Origin: Oxalobacteraceae sp. CFBP 13730
GTDB taxonomy: Bacteria > Pseudomonadota > Gammaproteobacteria > Burkholderiales > Burkholderiaceae_D
DNA length: 64,000 nucleotides
Direction: 5' to 3'
Assembly: GCA_014841835.1 (NCBI GenBank)
Contig: JACYUQ010000004.1
Span: 248,001-312,000, forward strand
The notes beneath the pieces are model-generated. The model searched no databases. It saw only the letters and a program-made list of their open reading frames with translations, and had not been told where the DNA came from. The position numbers were made by a program, and so were the translations under genes. Each line of letters starts with the position of its first letter. Position 1 is the stretch's first letter. Shown here in pieces: positions 36,201-45,357 of the stretch.

Positions 36201-36617
36201 TTACGAACTGACTCCAAGCCTGTAGACCTCCAAGAGATACGGCTCTGCAATGACTAGATAAGACTCTTCAGCGGTCAATGACGCGAAGAACCAATCGCCA
36301 GAAAGCGTTCGAAATTCCATGTCGTTGGGCTGTCCCTGCGAGACGAAGTGAACGGTCTGCGAGTCTCCAGTCGGGTCGAAAGCATAGGAGACCGTCGAAC
36401 TCCCAACCGAAAGCAAAGGCTCGTTCCCGGAGACGCCTAGAAAGCCCGCATGCGCATCCGCGAACGCATAAGGGTCCTCGTCCAATACTTCTACCGATAC
36501 GTCGCTCAGATCAATTTTGAAGACTTCGTCATAGTCAAAAGCATGCATGACCCCATCAACGGGGAGCGTGATTCCTCGGATTCGTTCAGGAAAGCGCGGA
36601 AGGTCGATTTTTTTCAT
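36201..36617 (-). CDS. Hypothetical island protein (immunity-like size)
   Basis: I do not recognise this acidic 138-residue protein (MKKIDLPRFPERIRGITLPVDGVMHAFDYDEVFKIDL...). It is soluble, with no signal or membrane segment, and rich in beta-type patterns. A leader ATGAAAAAAATC context and its own upstream space suggest a real gene. It is flanked by island repeats: the short hairpin J just after the stop and full copy A just before the start. Size, acidity and setting resemble orphan immunity proteins; that is inference only. Confidence 0.65.
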   Translation of the reverse strand: MKKIDLPRFPERIRGITLPVDGVMHAFDYDEVFKIDLSDVSVEVLDEDPYAFADAHAGFLGVSGNEPLLSVGSSTVSYAFDPTGDSQTVHFVSQGQPNDMEFRTLSGDWFFASLTAEESYLVIAEPYLLEVYRLGVSS

Positions 36618-36655
36618 TGAAGTTCTGATTCGATTCTAACAATCGGACTTGCGAA

Positions 36656-36764
36656 AGACCGCTGCTGGCCGAACCCGGCCGTTAATCTGAGCATATCAGG
36701 CCACCAAGGCGGAAAAGTCGCGTACTGTCACGAAGGGCAGGAACCGACCCATTGCTGCCGTTCG
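36656..36764 (+). repeat. 110-bp island repeat, copy A
   Basis: Full-length copy between the two divergent genes at 36.2-36.6 and 36.9-37.3 kb. It shows the family blocks CTGGCCGAACCCGGCCGTT, GCATATCAGG, GAAAA, TGTCACGAAGG and ACCGACCC. Its inner part (GCATATCAGG...TGTCACGAAGGGC) is almost identical to copy D. Confidence 0.78.
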
Positions 36765-36858
36765 AACAGCAATTTTTAGCCTCTAATAGCAAGAAGAGGG
36801 AAGCGTATGACGCGACGACATGGTTACATACGGCTTCGAAAAAAACCTGGAGCCAAGC

Positions 36859-37326
36859 ATGAATTTCCGAATCACCGGTCTCTCTCCAGCAGAGTTCAAG
36901 CACTTGTTCGACTTATCAGAAAGCGAGCTGGCGGCGATGGCTATCAAGCGCTACGTGGTCGACAAGAAACCTGGATTTCCGGATCGTATCGCGCTGACGG
37001 ATGTCGAGATCGGGCAGACTGTGCTTCTACTGAACCATGTATCCCAGCCTGCCGTAAACCCGTATCGCGCGTCGCATGCCATCTTCGTTCGCGAAGGAGC
37101 AACGCATGCCTACGACGCCGTCAATCAGATCCCCGACTCGTTGCGAATACGGTTCCTTTCGTTGCGAGCGTATGACAGCAACGATATGATGATCGACGCC
37201 GAAGTGGTGCAAGGCACTTCCGTAGAGCAGGTCATCGTGAAATTGCTCGCCAATGACGATGTGCGTTATATCCACGTCCACAACGCTAAGCAAGGTTGTT
37301 ATGCCGCCCGCATCGATCGTGCATGA
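36859..37326 (+). CDS. DUF1203 family protein
   Basis: Soluble protein of 155 residues. The family blocks are plain: LLLNHVSQPAVNPYRASHAIFVREG, LRIRFLSLRAYDSNDMMIDAEVV and a C-terminal VRYIHVHNAKQGCYAARIDRA (in parts). Function is unknown. I start at 36859 (MNFRITGLSP), which matches the family; an upstream ATG adds 13 unsupported residues. It is the only plus-strand small cargo gene. Repeat copy B begins 27 bp after its stop. Confidence 0.85.
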   Translation: MNFRITGLSPAEFKHLFDLSESELAAMAIKRYVVDKKPGFPDRIALTDVEIGQTVLLLNHVSQPAVNPYRASHAIFVREGATHAYDAVNQIPDSLRIRFLSLRAYDSNDMMIDAEVVQGTSVEQVIVKLLANDDVRYIHVHNAKQGCYAARIDRA

Positions 37327-37352
37327 GGATGCCTTTCGCAAATTAACTAACG

Positions 37353-37463
37353 GAACTGCGGCTTCTGGCCGAACCCGGTCGTTCAGTGCAGCTTAGCAGG
37401 TCGCCAAGTTAAAAATCCGGCAGTAGCCACGACAGGTCGGAACCGACCCGAAGCGGACGATCG
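37353..37463 (+). repeat. 110-bp island repeat, copy B
   Basis: Full-length copy directly after the DUF1203 gene: left block TTCTGGCCGAACCCGGTCGTTCAG (in parts), GCTTAGCAGGTCGCCAAG in the middle, right end GGTCGGAACCGACCCGAAGC then GGACG. Confidence 0.8.
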
Positions 37464-37796
37464 TGCGAATAATGCACACGACAGGAAAACTATGGCGGCA
37501 CGGCTTGAAAGCAACCGGTAACGACGCTCATTGGTGTCGGGAAGGCCCTGACTGACCATTGACCGCGCCGATTAACGGCTCGATACGGGCAGAAAATCGC
37601 GACATCGTGCGGTTGGCTGGGCTGACTGGGGTCTGAATTCTGTTACCGCCCCACTTCATCGTGCAACACTACCTCGCGTCCGGTCGGCTGGCGCACGCGC
37701 TGCCAGAAAGGCAATCGGTCGAACTTGGCGTTAACCCTGTCTAAGCCAGCTTAAACCAGGCTGCTGTTTCGGCAAGGTGCTGCTCCGACTCATTGA
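37464..37796. other. Non-coding region with decayed coding traces
   Basis: No intact gene. On the minus strand a 34-codon open stretch (about 37643-37747) ending PTGREVVLHDEVGR then stop looks like a real C-terminus. It could be the remaining 3' end of the truncated LLM gene next to it; this needs comparison with intact homologues. Confidence 0.45.
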
Positions 37797-38027
37797 TCAG
37801 ATCGCCGCAAAGCCGAGTAAATCTGCCTGATGAGCCAATGCCGCATGATTCTCCAGGGTGGGGGCTGGACTATCCGGGTAACCTTTCAGCAGCGCGATGA
37901 ACCCAAAGGTCAACCGCCTCGGCTGAAATACACGTATATAAGCTCGGTGAGTAGCCAGGCCAGTTGGAATGGCCGCTACCTCGGCATGGTCAAACGTGGA
38001 AGCCGCCAGCACGGCGATATGGCTCAT
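37797..38027 (-). pseudogene. LLM-class flavin-dependent oxidoreductase, N-terminal remnant
   Basis: Only 76 codons remain: a leader, then RRLTFGFIALLKGYPDSPAPTLENHAALAHQADLLGFAAI (quoted in pieces), the start of a luciferase-like monooxygenase, before a stop. Intact members exceed 300 residues and continue past GFAA with the flavin-binding barrel. The ATG overlaps the MFS stop by 4 bp, so the fragment was the second gene of that operon. The break suggests a deletion inside the island. Confidence 0.75.
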
Positions 38028-39559
38028 GCCGTTACTCCTATTGCTTCGTCATGCGCGCGAGATCGACCCAGCAGCGCAAACACCGGTATCGCAGTCAGTG
38101 CCGACGATGCGGCCAGGATGTAAAGCACGAGGCGGAAGGCGTTGTCGTACGTCGTTAACACCAATGAGCGCGCACCCGGCAGAAGTGCGGTGGACTGGTT
38201 TAGATCGCCAAGCGCCACGCGATTGGCCGCCTCGGTCACAGTTGCCGGATTGACCGCAGACAAGGCGCCCAGCAATCCACCTTGAATCAGGATCGCCAGC
38301 AGTGCGCCTGCGATGGCGATGGCGATTCCATCGGCCGATACGCGGACGGCATTGAAGATGCCCGTCGCCATGCCGGCGCGCTCATTTGCAACCACGCTCA
38401 CGGCCATGCCATCCATCAATCCCCAAGGCAGGCCAATGCCAACGCCAATAAGGGCCATCGGCATCACGAGAGTCGGCCCCGCCCCATCGGACAATGCCCT
38501 CCCTAGCCACGCCAACCCCACCGCGACAAGCAGCAGTCCGAAGCCAGACAACACGCCAGATGTGAACCAGCGCGACAGCAGTGCTGCCAGGAACGGTACG
38601 ACCAGCAGCGGTATGGCCAGGGGAATCATCATCTGCCCGGCTTCGAGGGCACTGAGCCCGTCAATGCCGATGAAGCGACTTGGCAGCATCACGATCAGCG
38701 TTACGAAAAAGAAGGCGGGCGAGGCGGCCAGCACCTGCACCCCGACGAAGCGCGCGTTTCTGAAAAGCGATAGATCAAGCATGGGGCGTGCTACGCGGAG
38801 CTCGATGTAGATGAATGCGATGAACAGGGCGACAGATGCTAGCAATGCGCCGAGCACATATCCGCTCTGCCAACCTTCTTCAGGCGCCAGCAGGATTCCG
38901 TAGGTGAACAAGGTGAGTGCTGCTGTGAAGCTGATTGCGCCCGGCCAATCTAGTCCGGTGGAGTAAGGGTCGCGAGATTCCGTGGCGCTTGTCCACACCA
39001 GCAGGAACCCCGCCACGCCGATCAATGCTGTAGCCAGGAACACCCACTGCCAGCTCAGCGCCTCGACCAGCCAGCCCGATGCCAGCGGCCCGAATGCCAA
39101 GCCGATGCCGAACGTCGTGCCGAGCAGGCTAAAGACGCGCGTGCGAATGGGGCCTTTGAAGGTCTGCGCCAGGGAGGACATGGCGCCCGCGAAGGCGGCG
39201 GCGCCGCCCAAGCCCTGAACCAGACGCAGGATGTCGATCCAGATCACGGACCGCACCAGCGCGATGGAGAACGTGACCAGTGCGAACAGCGCCAGTCCGA
39301 GGAGCCAGACACGCTTGCGACCATAGGTATCGGTCAGGCTTCCGGCGGCCATCATGGCGCTGCCGTAGGTCAGGATGTAGCCGTTGACCACCCAGTTCAA
39401 TTGAGTAGCCGTACCGCCCAGTTCCTGGCTGATGGAGGGCAGTACGACGGCCGGCCCAGTAAAGCACAAGGGGATCAGTATCCCAGTAAGGCAGGCGGCC
39501 ATCAGTTGCACCCAGTCGCGGGGTGTGGTGCCGCCTTTGGCGGCTTTGATTTGAGTCAT
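38024..39559 (-). CDS. MFS transporter, DHA2/EmrB-type (14 TM)
   Basis: Drug:proton antiporter-type inner-membrane protein of 511 residues with about 14 hydrophobic segments. Motifs include LNWVVNGYILTYGSAMMAAGSLTDTYGRKRVWLLGLALF (motif A, GSLTDTYGRKR), the ALVRSVIWIDILRLVQGLGGA motif B region, and the long hydrophobic C-terminal half. The start at 39559 (MTQIKAAKGG) has a weak upstream purine stretch. A divergent LysR gene 171 bp away is the likely regulator, and a truncated LLM oxidoreductase was its operon partner. The substrate is unknown. Confidence 0.9.
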   Translation of the reverse strand: MTQIKAAKGGTTPRDWVQLMAACLTGILIPLCFTGPAVVLPSISQELGGTATQLNWVVNGYILTYGSAMMAAGSLTDTYGRKRVWLLGLALFALVTFSIALVRSVIWIDILRLVQGLGGAAAFAGAMSSLAQTFKGPIRTRVFSLLGTTFGIGLAFGPLASGWLVEALSWQWVFLATALIGVAGFLLVWTSATESRDPYSTGLDWPGAISFTAALTLFTYGILLAPEEGWQSGYVLGALLASVALFIAFIYIELRVARPMLDLSLFRNARFVGVQVLAASPAFFFVTLIVMLPSRFIGIDGLSALEAGQMMIPLAIPLLVVPFLAALLSRWFTSGVLSGFGLLLVAVGLAWLGRALSDGAGPTLVMPMALIGVGIGLPWGLMDGMAVSVVANERAGMATGIFNAVRVSADGIAIAIAGALLAILIQGGLLGALSAVNPATVTEAANRVALGDLNQSTALLPGARSLVLTTYDNAFRLVLYILAASSALTAIPVFALLGRSRAHDEAIGVTA

Positions 39560-39730
39560 GGAAAACGTCCGTAAAGAGTCAGTGAGAAGCAAGCAGACGT
39601 CGAAGCCGTGATCTCGCAATGATCCAACCTATTCAGTCTGCGCAGTCGTCAGGATAGGGGCGCGCTCAAAAAAGAAAAATAGGTTAAAGTTCTAAAAATA
39701 TCGGACAAATTTTCTTAAATCGGCGATGAA
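39560..39730. promoter_or_regulatory. Divergent MFS/LysR promoter region
   Basis: A 171-bp gap with an AT-rich segment (about 39665-39720) close to the LysR start, the usual location of a LysR operator and both promoters. No exact hexamers can be fixed. Confidence 0.5.
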
Positions 39731-40618
39731 ATGGAATCTCTCAACGGCATCGCCTTCTTCGTGCAGGCGGCGGAAAATCGAAGCTTTTCGGAAGCCGGGC
39801 GCGTGCTCGGTATATCGTCTTCTGCCGTGGGAAAGAGCGTGGCCCGGCTGGAAGAACGGCTGGGCGTGCGCCTGTTCCATCGCAGCACCCGCAGCATCAC
39901 GCTGACGGCGGAGGGCGCGCTGTTTCTTGAGCGTTGTCGCCGCATCCTCAGCGAGATCGAAGCCGCGGAACTGGAGCTATCGGAGACCCGGTTGGCGCCT
40001 CGGGGCAAGCTGCGCGTAAGCCTGCCGCTGGTCGGCGGCCTGGTAATGCCGGCGCTTACGGCATTCATGCACCGCTACCCGGCCATAGAACTGGATGTGG
40101 ATTTCTCGGACCGGCTGGTGGATGTGATTACGGAAGGCTTCGATGCGGTCATTCGCACCGGTGAACCGACGGATTCCCGGCTGATGTCCCGTCAGTTGGG
40201 AACATTCAAACTCCTGCTTGTAGCTTCGCCTGAGTATCTATTAAGGCGTGGTAGGCCCCGAATACCTGCCGACCTGGTCCAGCATGCCTGCCTTCAACAC
40301 AAGTTCCCGAGTAATGGCAAGTTCGAGCCGTGGCCTTTACGTGTTGCACTGGGAGAAGCGGAACCCGTTCTGCCAGCGTCCATGGTGTGCAACACCACGG
40401 AAGTGTTGATTCACGTCGCCCGTGACGGCTTGGGGATTGCCTGCCTGCCGGATTTCATGGTGCGCAACGCCATCGCATCGGGCGAGTTGATAACGGTGCT
40501 GGATGACTTCAACCAGCACCAGGGAACCTTCCGCATGCTCTGGCCGTCCAGCAAGCACCTTGCGCCGAAGCTGCGCGTGTTCGTCGACTTTATGGGAGCG
40601 AAGCTTTTCGAAAGCTGA
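39731..40618 (+). CDS. LysR-family transcriptional regulator
   Basis: Protein of 295 residues. The winged helix (SLNGIAFFVQAAENRSFSEAGRVLGISSSAVGKSVARLEERLGVRLFHRSTRSITLT, in parts) is followed by the periplasmic-binding-like effector domain (PRGKLRVSLPLVGGLVMPALTAFM onward; GFDAVIRTGEP; GLGIACLPDFMV). The pattern is that of the large DsdC/CrgA-like LysR group often paired with MFS pumps. Divergent from the MFS-LLM operon, which it probably controls. The inducer is unknown. Confidence 0.9.
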   Translation: MESLNGIAFFVQAAENRSFSEAGRVLGISSSAVGKSVARLEERLGVRLFHRSTRSITLTAEGALFLERCRRILSEIEAAELELSETRLAPRGKLRVSLPLVGGLVMPALTAFMHRYPAIELDVDFSDRLVDVITEGFDAVIRTGEPTDSRLMSRQLGTFKLLLVASPEYLLRRGRPRIPADLVQHACLQHKFPSNGKFEPWPLRVALGEAEPVLPASMVCNTTEVLIHVARDGLGIACLPDFMVRNAIASGELITVLDDFNQHQGTFRMLWPSSKHLAPKLRVFVDFMGAKLFES

Positions 40619-40692
40619 TGGGATGGGATCAACGCCAAAGAATATCTGCAATAGAATTCGGCGATTCCTTCGACGGCGCGTAAGGTCCCTTG

Positions 40693-41091
40693 CTACCTCC
40701 ATAGAACCGCTTGCGCGGGGCCAAGTCCGCCGCCGGTCGTGTAGCCATTCGTCAGTGCCAGAGCGAGGTCGGCTATGCCGGACCCGCCGTCAACAAACAG
40801 CAAAGCCACCCCCTGGCGCAATCCGTGGTCGAGCAGTTCGAGCTGAACTTTACCGTCGCCAGCGTATTGAATGGCGTTACGAGCCAGTTCGCTTGTCGCC
40901 GTGACTAGCTTGGTTTGATCAACAAGGGTTAGCTTGAGGGCAAGTGCACGTTCGCGCACCTCGTGGCGTAGCGGCACAACCTCTTCGTCGGTACGCAGCG
41001 GCACCAGAACGCAATCCTTGCTCACACTGCGGAAGCGATCTCGCAGATGTTTGTCGATCAGCCGAGCCGGATGACGCCCTGTGAAAATCAA
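40693..41091 (-). pseudogene. RsbT-like anti-sigma regulatory ATPase, C-terminally decayed
   Basis: The frame encodes a GHKL ATPase of the RsbT type: LVDQTKLVTATSELARNAIQYAGDGKVQLELL (N box), VDGGSGIADLALALTNGYTTGGGLG. It then departs at GGGLG into PAQAVLWR and stops, where intact proteins continue with GLSGARRLVNEF and about 25 more residues. Following bases still show weak traces of that helix in another frame, so a frameshift is likely. The 26-residue N-terminal extension is also atypical. No RsbR or RsbS gene is beside it. Confidence 0.7.
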
Positions 41092-41427
41092 CGGAAAATA
41101 TTGCGAAGCAGGACCATGTCGTTTTCTCGGATCAGGTCGCTGAAGCGGCCTGCGTGAGCGGTAATTATCTTGTCCCTACTTCTTGGTCAGTGTCGAAGTC
41201 AGCGCTATGTTGCGACAGCATACCGCAGGTCGAACTTCCGCTTTTGGCCGGAAGCTGTCGGTCAGTGCTGACTGTACACAAGACTGATCTACACGACCAG
41301 TCAGGCCATCAGTGCAGGCTTTTTGCGCTTCAGGGCACAGATTCGACAGACTATCGGAATTGTCGCCATTGCAAGCTGCTGAACAATACAATGCTGCAGC
41401 CTCTCGACCCGACCCCTCAGGAAAACG
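41092..41427. other. Gene-free region upstream of the M28 peptidase
   Basis: Holds repeat half-copy H (41232-41275). A short minus-strand open stretch ending RENDMVLLRNIFR then stop (around 41102-41160) may be a remnant of the gene that preceded the RsbT-like frame. Confidence 0.45.
41232..41275 (+). repeat. 110-bp island repeat, left-end half copy H
   Basis: CTTCCGCTTTTGGCCGGAAG forms a 6-bp-stem hairpin and continues as GCTGTCGGTCAGTGCTGACTG, matching the left third of the family. The right part is missing. Confidence 0.6.
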
Positions 41428-43758
41428 ATGAACCTGCCGCATCAAGCCCGACATACTGCCGCGTTCCTGGTCATGGCTGCACTTTCTGGGGCGCTCTATG
41501 CCCAGTCGGTGTCGCTGCCCGGCTATTGGAAATTCCAGACCGCTACCGGGGCGACTACCGTCAACGGCACCGAGGTCGACCTCATCGGCAAGGGCGTCCT
41601 GCACGTTACTGACGATGGCGCTGTGCCGACCGCGACGATCTCGTGGCTTGACGAACAGGGCCAGCTCAGCGCAGCCCGGCAGGTCAAGGGCGAGACCAGC
41701 GCGGCCGGCACGGTCTTCCGGCACACCGGCAAGCGCATAACTTCGGGTCGAGGTGGCAAGCAAACCAGTGTCGAGGTTACCGTACGCTGGACCTTGCGTA
41801 GCGTCGGTGATCGACTGGTCGGCGAGCGACTCGTCGAGACCGACGAAAACGAACCGAAACCGATCACCGGTGTTCGGTTGAAGGCAGCCTATGTCGCTCC
41901 GCCTCGGGCCTCCATCCCGGCATCCCAGGCCGAACGCGGCCCTGCCACGGCCGAGGAACGCCAGCGCGTAGTAGAACTTGCGCAGGCGGCACAGATCGAT
42001 CCGCAAGCGGCACAGGCGCGTGACGGCGCCTGGCTGCGGCAGTGGGTCCAGGAAGTGCCCGATCTGACGCTCGATCCCGGCGTGGTGGACGCCTGGCTGA
42101 CGATCGCGTCGAAACCGGCGGTGCGCGATACGCTCGATTTCCAGTACATCGCTAGCGCCATGGCAGCCCAGATCTCACATCCTGATCTCGCAGACCAGCA
42201 GAAAGCAAGTGAACTGGCAGGTATGCAGGGTGTTCTCACTGCGTACCAGTACCTGTTACGCAAGCACCCCCAGTACCGCACTGCCAAGCTTGACGCCGCG
42301 CTGGCGGCGCAGGCACAAGGCATGCTGGAGACGTTCATCGATACGCTGTCCGTCCGGGACGCTGCACTGACCTGGTCACCATCGTCCTCGGTAGATCCGG
42401 TGGTAAGGCGCATCGTCGCTTTGGGGATGAGTGAACCGCGCGCGATGGACTGGCTCGATATCCTGAGCAATCGCTTCGGAGGCCGCATGACCGGCAGCGA
42501 CGCCTACACCCACGCCGCGCAATGGACGCGCAGCCAAATGCAGCAGTGGGGCGTGCAGGCGGTGCTGGAAGACGCCGGCAGCATATCCGTAGGATTCAAC
42601 CGAGGGCCGTCGTCCGCTTACATGATCGCTCCGCAGCAGCAGACACTGCGCATCGCCACCCCTGCATTTACCGCCGGTACGAGGGGCATGCAGCAGGCGG
42701 ATGCCGTGCTGGGACCCGCGACGCTTGAAGAAGCCGGCAAGCGGGCTGCCCAGTTCAAAGGCAAGTGGGTATTGATCGGCGGAGAAAGCGGAGGCACCGG
42801 CCGCGATGGCGAGTACACCTTTAAGCCGAGAGCGATCATGAACGCACTGATGGAAGCCGGCGCCCTTGGCACGATCCAGTCGGGAGAAGAACCGTTATAC
42901 GCCGCATCCGGCGCGCCAAGCACATGGGACGCGCTACCGACCATGCCCGACATTAAGTTGGCCGCAGCCCAGTATGCGGACATTCGCCAGCGCGTCATGG
43001 CAGGCACGCCGGTGACGCTGGCATTCGATATCCGCAACGGCTTTTACCCGGGCCCGGTCGCGTACCATAATGTCGTCGCCACCATTCCCGGCAGCGCGAA
43101 GCGAGAACAAATCGTCCTGCTAGGCGCCCACCTCGACAGCTTTGACGGTGGCACTGGCGCAGCTGACAACGGCAGCAACGTCGCGATCATGATGGAGGCC
43201 ATGCGCCTGCTCGCCAGATCTGGCGTCAAACCCCGCCGCACCATCATGATGGCGGCCTTCGCGGGCGAAGAGATCGGGCGCAAGGGCTCCTTCGCGTTCG
43301 CTGACAGGCATCCTGGCACGATGAAAGACATCGTCATGATGCTCAACCGCGATGGCCGTCCCGGAGCTGTGATGGGGCTGACCGTGCCGTCGGCGTGGAA
43401 GGCCCCGCTTGCGCGGGTTGAACAGGCACTGGAAGGCGTGCATCCCAACTTCGGCTTCGCCACGATGATCAATGATGAACTCCGCGACGCGGACAAGGCA
43501 ATGAAGTCGGCAAGTGGCAGCGACGACGCCGTGTTCAGCGCCCACCTGGTGCCGACACCGAAATTTGCAGTGCTCAGCGATTTCAATTACGACCGCGTGC
43601 ACCATACCGTCCTTGACACCTATGAGAATGTGTTGCCCTACCGCGCTGCGCAGCAATATTCAGCCGTCGCGATTGCGGTGCTCGCCTACGAGATAGCCAA
43701 CGCCCCGGAACCGATCAGCCGCGAAGGTTATTACAAGGCGTCGACAAAGGCGCATTAG
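41428..43758 (+). CDS. Secreted M28-family metallopeptidase
   Basis: Zinc aminopeptidase-type protein of 776 residues. A signal peptide (about 1-25, ending LYAQ) is followed by a long unassigned N-terminal region (to about 330), a PA-like insert (about 400-530), and the M28 catalytic core (about 545-750). In the core, GAHLDSFDGG carries the first His-Asp, GAADNGSNVA the bridging Asp, FAGEEIGRKGS the Glu-Glu pair, and VHHTVLDTYENV the last His ligand. An AGGAAA ribosome-binding site precedes the ATG. The architecture resembles carboxypeptidase Q-like exported peptidases. It is cargo of the Tn7-like island and transcribed toward the IS110 element. Confidence 0.9.
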   Translation: MNLPHQARHTAAFLVMAALSGALYAQSVSLPGYWKFQTATGATTVNGTEVDLIGKGVLHVTDDGAVPTATISWLDEQGQLSAARQVKGETSAAGTVFRHTGKRITSGRGGKQTSVEVTVRWTLRSVGDRLVGERLVETDENEPKPITGVRLKAAYVAPPRASIPASQAERGPATAEERQRVVELAQAAQIDPQAAQARDGAWLRQWVQEVPDLTLDPGVVDAWLTIASKPAVRDTLDFQYIASAMAAQISHPDLADQQKASELAGMQGVLTAYQYLLRKHPQYRTAKLDAALAAQAQGMLETFIDTLSVRDAALTWSPSSSVDPVVRRIVALGMSEPRAMDWLDILSNRFGGRMTGSDAYTHAAQWTRSQMQQWGVQAVLEDAGSISVGFNRGPSSAYMIAPQQQTLRIATPAFTAGTRGMQQADAVLGPATLEEAGKRAAQFKGKWVLIGGESGGTGRDGEYTFKPRAIMNALMEAGALGTIQSGEEPLYAASGAPSTWDALPTMPDIKLAAAQYADIRQRVMAGTPVTLAFDIRNGFYPGPVAYHNVVATIPGSAKREQIVLLGAHLDSFDGGTGAADNGSNVAIMMEAMRLLARSGVKPRRTIMMAAFAGEEIGRKGSFAFADRHPGTMKDIVMMLNRDGRPGAVMGLTVPSAWKAPLARVEQALEGVHPNFGFATMINDELRDADKAMKSASGSDDAVFSAHLVPTPKFAVLSDFNYDRVHHTVLDTYENVLPYRAAQQYSAVAIAVLAYEIANAPEPISREGYYKASTKAH

Positions 43759-43938
43759 CACGCGGAGATACGGCGCCACTGGCAGCAAGAGCTCGGCAAG
43801 AGCAGGAAGTTGGCACATACAGCCGTATTCGCGAGGCAGCGAAGTCGCAGCGCAGTCGCAGCGCAGAGCATGCAAAACGCACCAGGCGCCTGCATGACTT
43901 ATCTATGCAGTTGCGACAGCGCCGCTAGCCGATTCTTG

Positions 43939-43970
43939 CCTGTCGCGACCGGCTGGTTCCGACCCGAAGC
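43939..43970 (+). repeat. 110-bp island repeat, right-end copy I split by the IS element
   Basis: The segment ends GGTTCCGACCCGAAGC at 43970. The missing continuation GGACGTT lies at 45352-45358, after the IS. Joined, they give the family right end GACCCGAAGCGGACGTT. Upstream bases do not match the left part of the family. Confidence 0.72.
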
Positions 43971-45350
43971 AATGGGATGGACTCCTCCTCCCCCCTGAGG
44001 GCACGTTAGTGCCAAACTGGAATTTCCACAAAACCGGTTTGGAAAGAAGGAGTCCGCCATGAAGCTTATCCGCGTTGAAGTCGATTTGGCAAAGAATGTC
44101 TTTCAACTGCACGGCGTAGACCGCTCGGAAAAGACGGTCTGGCGGCGCAAGCTGGTCCGTGGTGATTGGATCAAGGAACTGCTCGAAAGGGTTGAGCCGG
44201 GTTGCGAGATCGGGATGGAAGCATGTAGCGGCGCACACCATTGGGCCAGGATGCTGCAAGCACAGGGATATACGATGAAGTTAATCGCTCCGCAGTTCGT
44301 TAAACCCTACGTCAAGAGCAACAAGAACGACGCAAACGATGCAGAAGCGATCTGTGAGGCGATGAGTCGGCCGAGCATGCGTTTCGTGGCCATCAAAACC
44401 GTCGAGCAGCAGGATATCCAGGCCGTACACCGGGTGCGCTCAGGCTTGATGGATCAGCGCAAGGCCAAGGCAAACCAACTGCGCGGTTTAGCGTCCGAAT
44501 ATGGGTTGGTGGCGTTGAAAGAACTGCTGCACCTGAGGTCAGCGATCCCGCGCTGGCTTGAGGAGCAGGAAAACGGTTTGACCGAACGTTTTCGCCGGCT
44601 CTTGCATGGGCTGTGGCGAGATCTGAAGGCACTCGATGAACGAATTGAAGAACTCGACCGGGAGATTGAACAGATTGCTCGGCAAAAACCGGCCGCTTTA
44701 CGCTTGCAGCAAGTACGTGGTATCGGGCCGCTGACCGCAACGGCTCTGCTGGCTACAGCAGGTGACGCCAGCCAATTTGCTAGCGGGCGCGAGATGGCTG
44801 TTTCGTTTGGGCTCACGCCCAAACGAAACAGCTCAGGAGGAAAAGAGCGATTGCTCGGCATTAGCAAGCGAGGCGATGCTTATCTGCGCAGTTTGCTCGT
44901 GCATGGAGCCCGAGCGGTCATCCGAACCGCACAAGCTAAGACAGATCGATTGAGCATATGGGTAGTCCGCATTGCCACGGCCCGCCACCCGAATATCGCC
45001 GCAGTGGCGTTAGCGAATAAGACTGCGCGCATCGCTTGGGCAATGCTGACCAAAGGGACCGATTACCAACATCAAGCCGCGTAAGCACAGCTGTAGAAGT
45101 ACTGAAGAAGTATCCGAACCACGATTGCATGACAAGCCGCATGATGGCCAACAGGTCGAACCGGCGCTGATGAAACCCGATAACGTCTGAGGCCTTCGAG
45201 CCCGTCGAAGCGATAGGGAGTCAGCGCGCGAATAGCCCATCAGGGTCCAGCGCCTGAAGCAGGTGCAGTAGTACGAGGCCGGATATACGTGAGCAGTCGT
45301 ACCTCACGGCCTGAAAAAGGATTGTTTGCAAACGAGGAGGAGTCCATATA
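43971..45350 (+). mobile_element. IS110-family insertion sequence (IS1111-like)
   Basis: About 1.38 kb containing one transposase gene. Near the ends are perfect 14-bp inverted repeats ATGGACTCCTCCTC (43977-43990) and GAGGAGGAGTCCAT (45334-45347), placed a few bases inside the tips, as in the IS1111 subgroup. There is no target duplication. The insertion point is inside the terminal arm of an island repeat (GAAGC before, GGACGTT after); one C at the junction is ambiguous. Confidence 0.85.
44059..45084 (+). CDS. IS110-family transposase (intact)
   Basis: DEDD-type transposase of 341 residues. The N-terminal RuvC-like domain has VEVDLAKNVFQLHGVD (first Asp), IGMEACSGAHHWARML (Glu), and KNDANDAEAICEA (paired Asp). 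The C-terminal Transposase_20 domain has QVRGIGPLTATALLA, LTPKRNSSGGKERLLGISKRGDAYLRSLLVHGARAV (in parts), with the serine required in this family. No frameshift or stop is seen, so it may be active. The 250-bp non-coding tail before the right end is usual. Confidence 0.95.
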   Translation: MKLIRVEVDLAKNVFQLHGVDRSEKTVWRRKLVRGDWIKELLERVEPGCEIGMEACSGAHHWARMLQAQGYTMKLIAPQFVKPYVKSNKNDANDAEAICEAMSRPSMRFVAIKTVEQQDIQAVHRVRSGLMDQRKAKANQLRGLASEYGLVALKELLHLRSAIPRWLEEQENGLTERFRRLLHGLWRDLKALDERIEELDREIEQIARQKPAALRLQQVRGIGPLTATALLATAGDASQFASGREMAVSFGLTPKRNSSGGKERLLGISKRGDAYLRSLLVHGARAVIRTAQAKTDRLSIWVVRIATARHPNIAAVALANKTARIAWAMLTKGTDYQHQAA

Positions 45351-45357
45351 CGGACGT

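Noticed and set aside
37464..37620. tRNA or attachment-site remnant next to repeat copy B
   Set aside because: No cloverleaf or TTCGA-type arm could be drawn.
44059..45084. IS110 transposase as the agent that moved the whole island
   Set aside because: The IS lies inside the island, within one repeat, and its own ends are at 43971 and 45350. It does not relate to the GCAGT-flanked borders.
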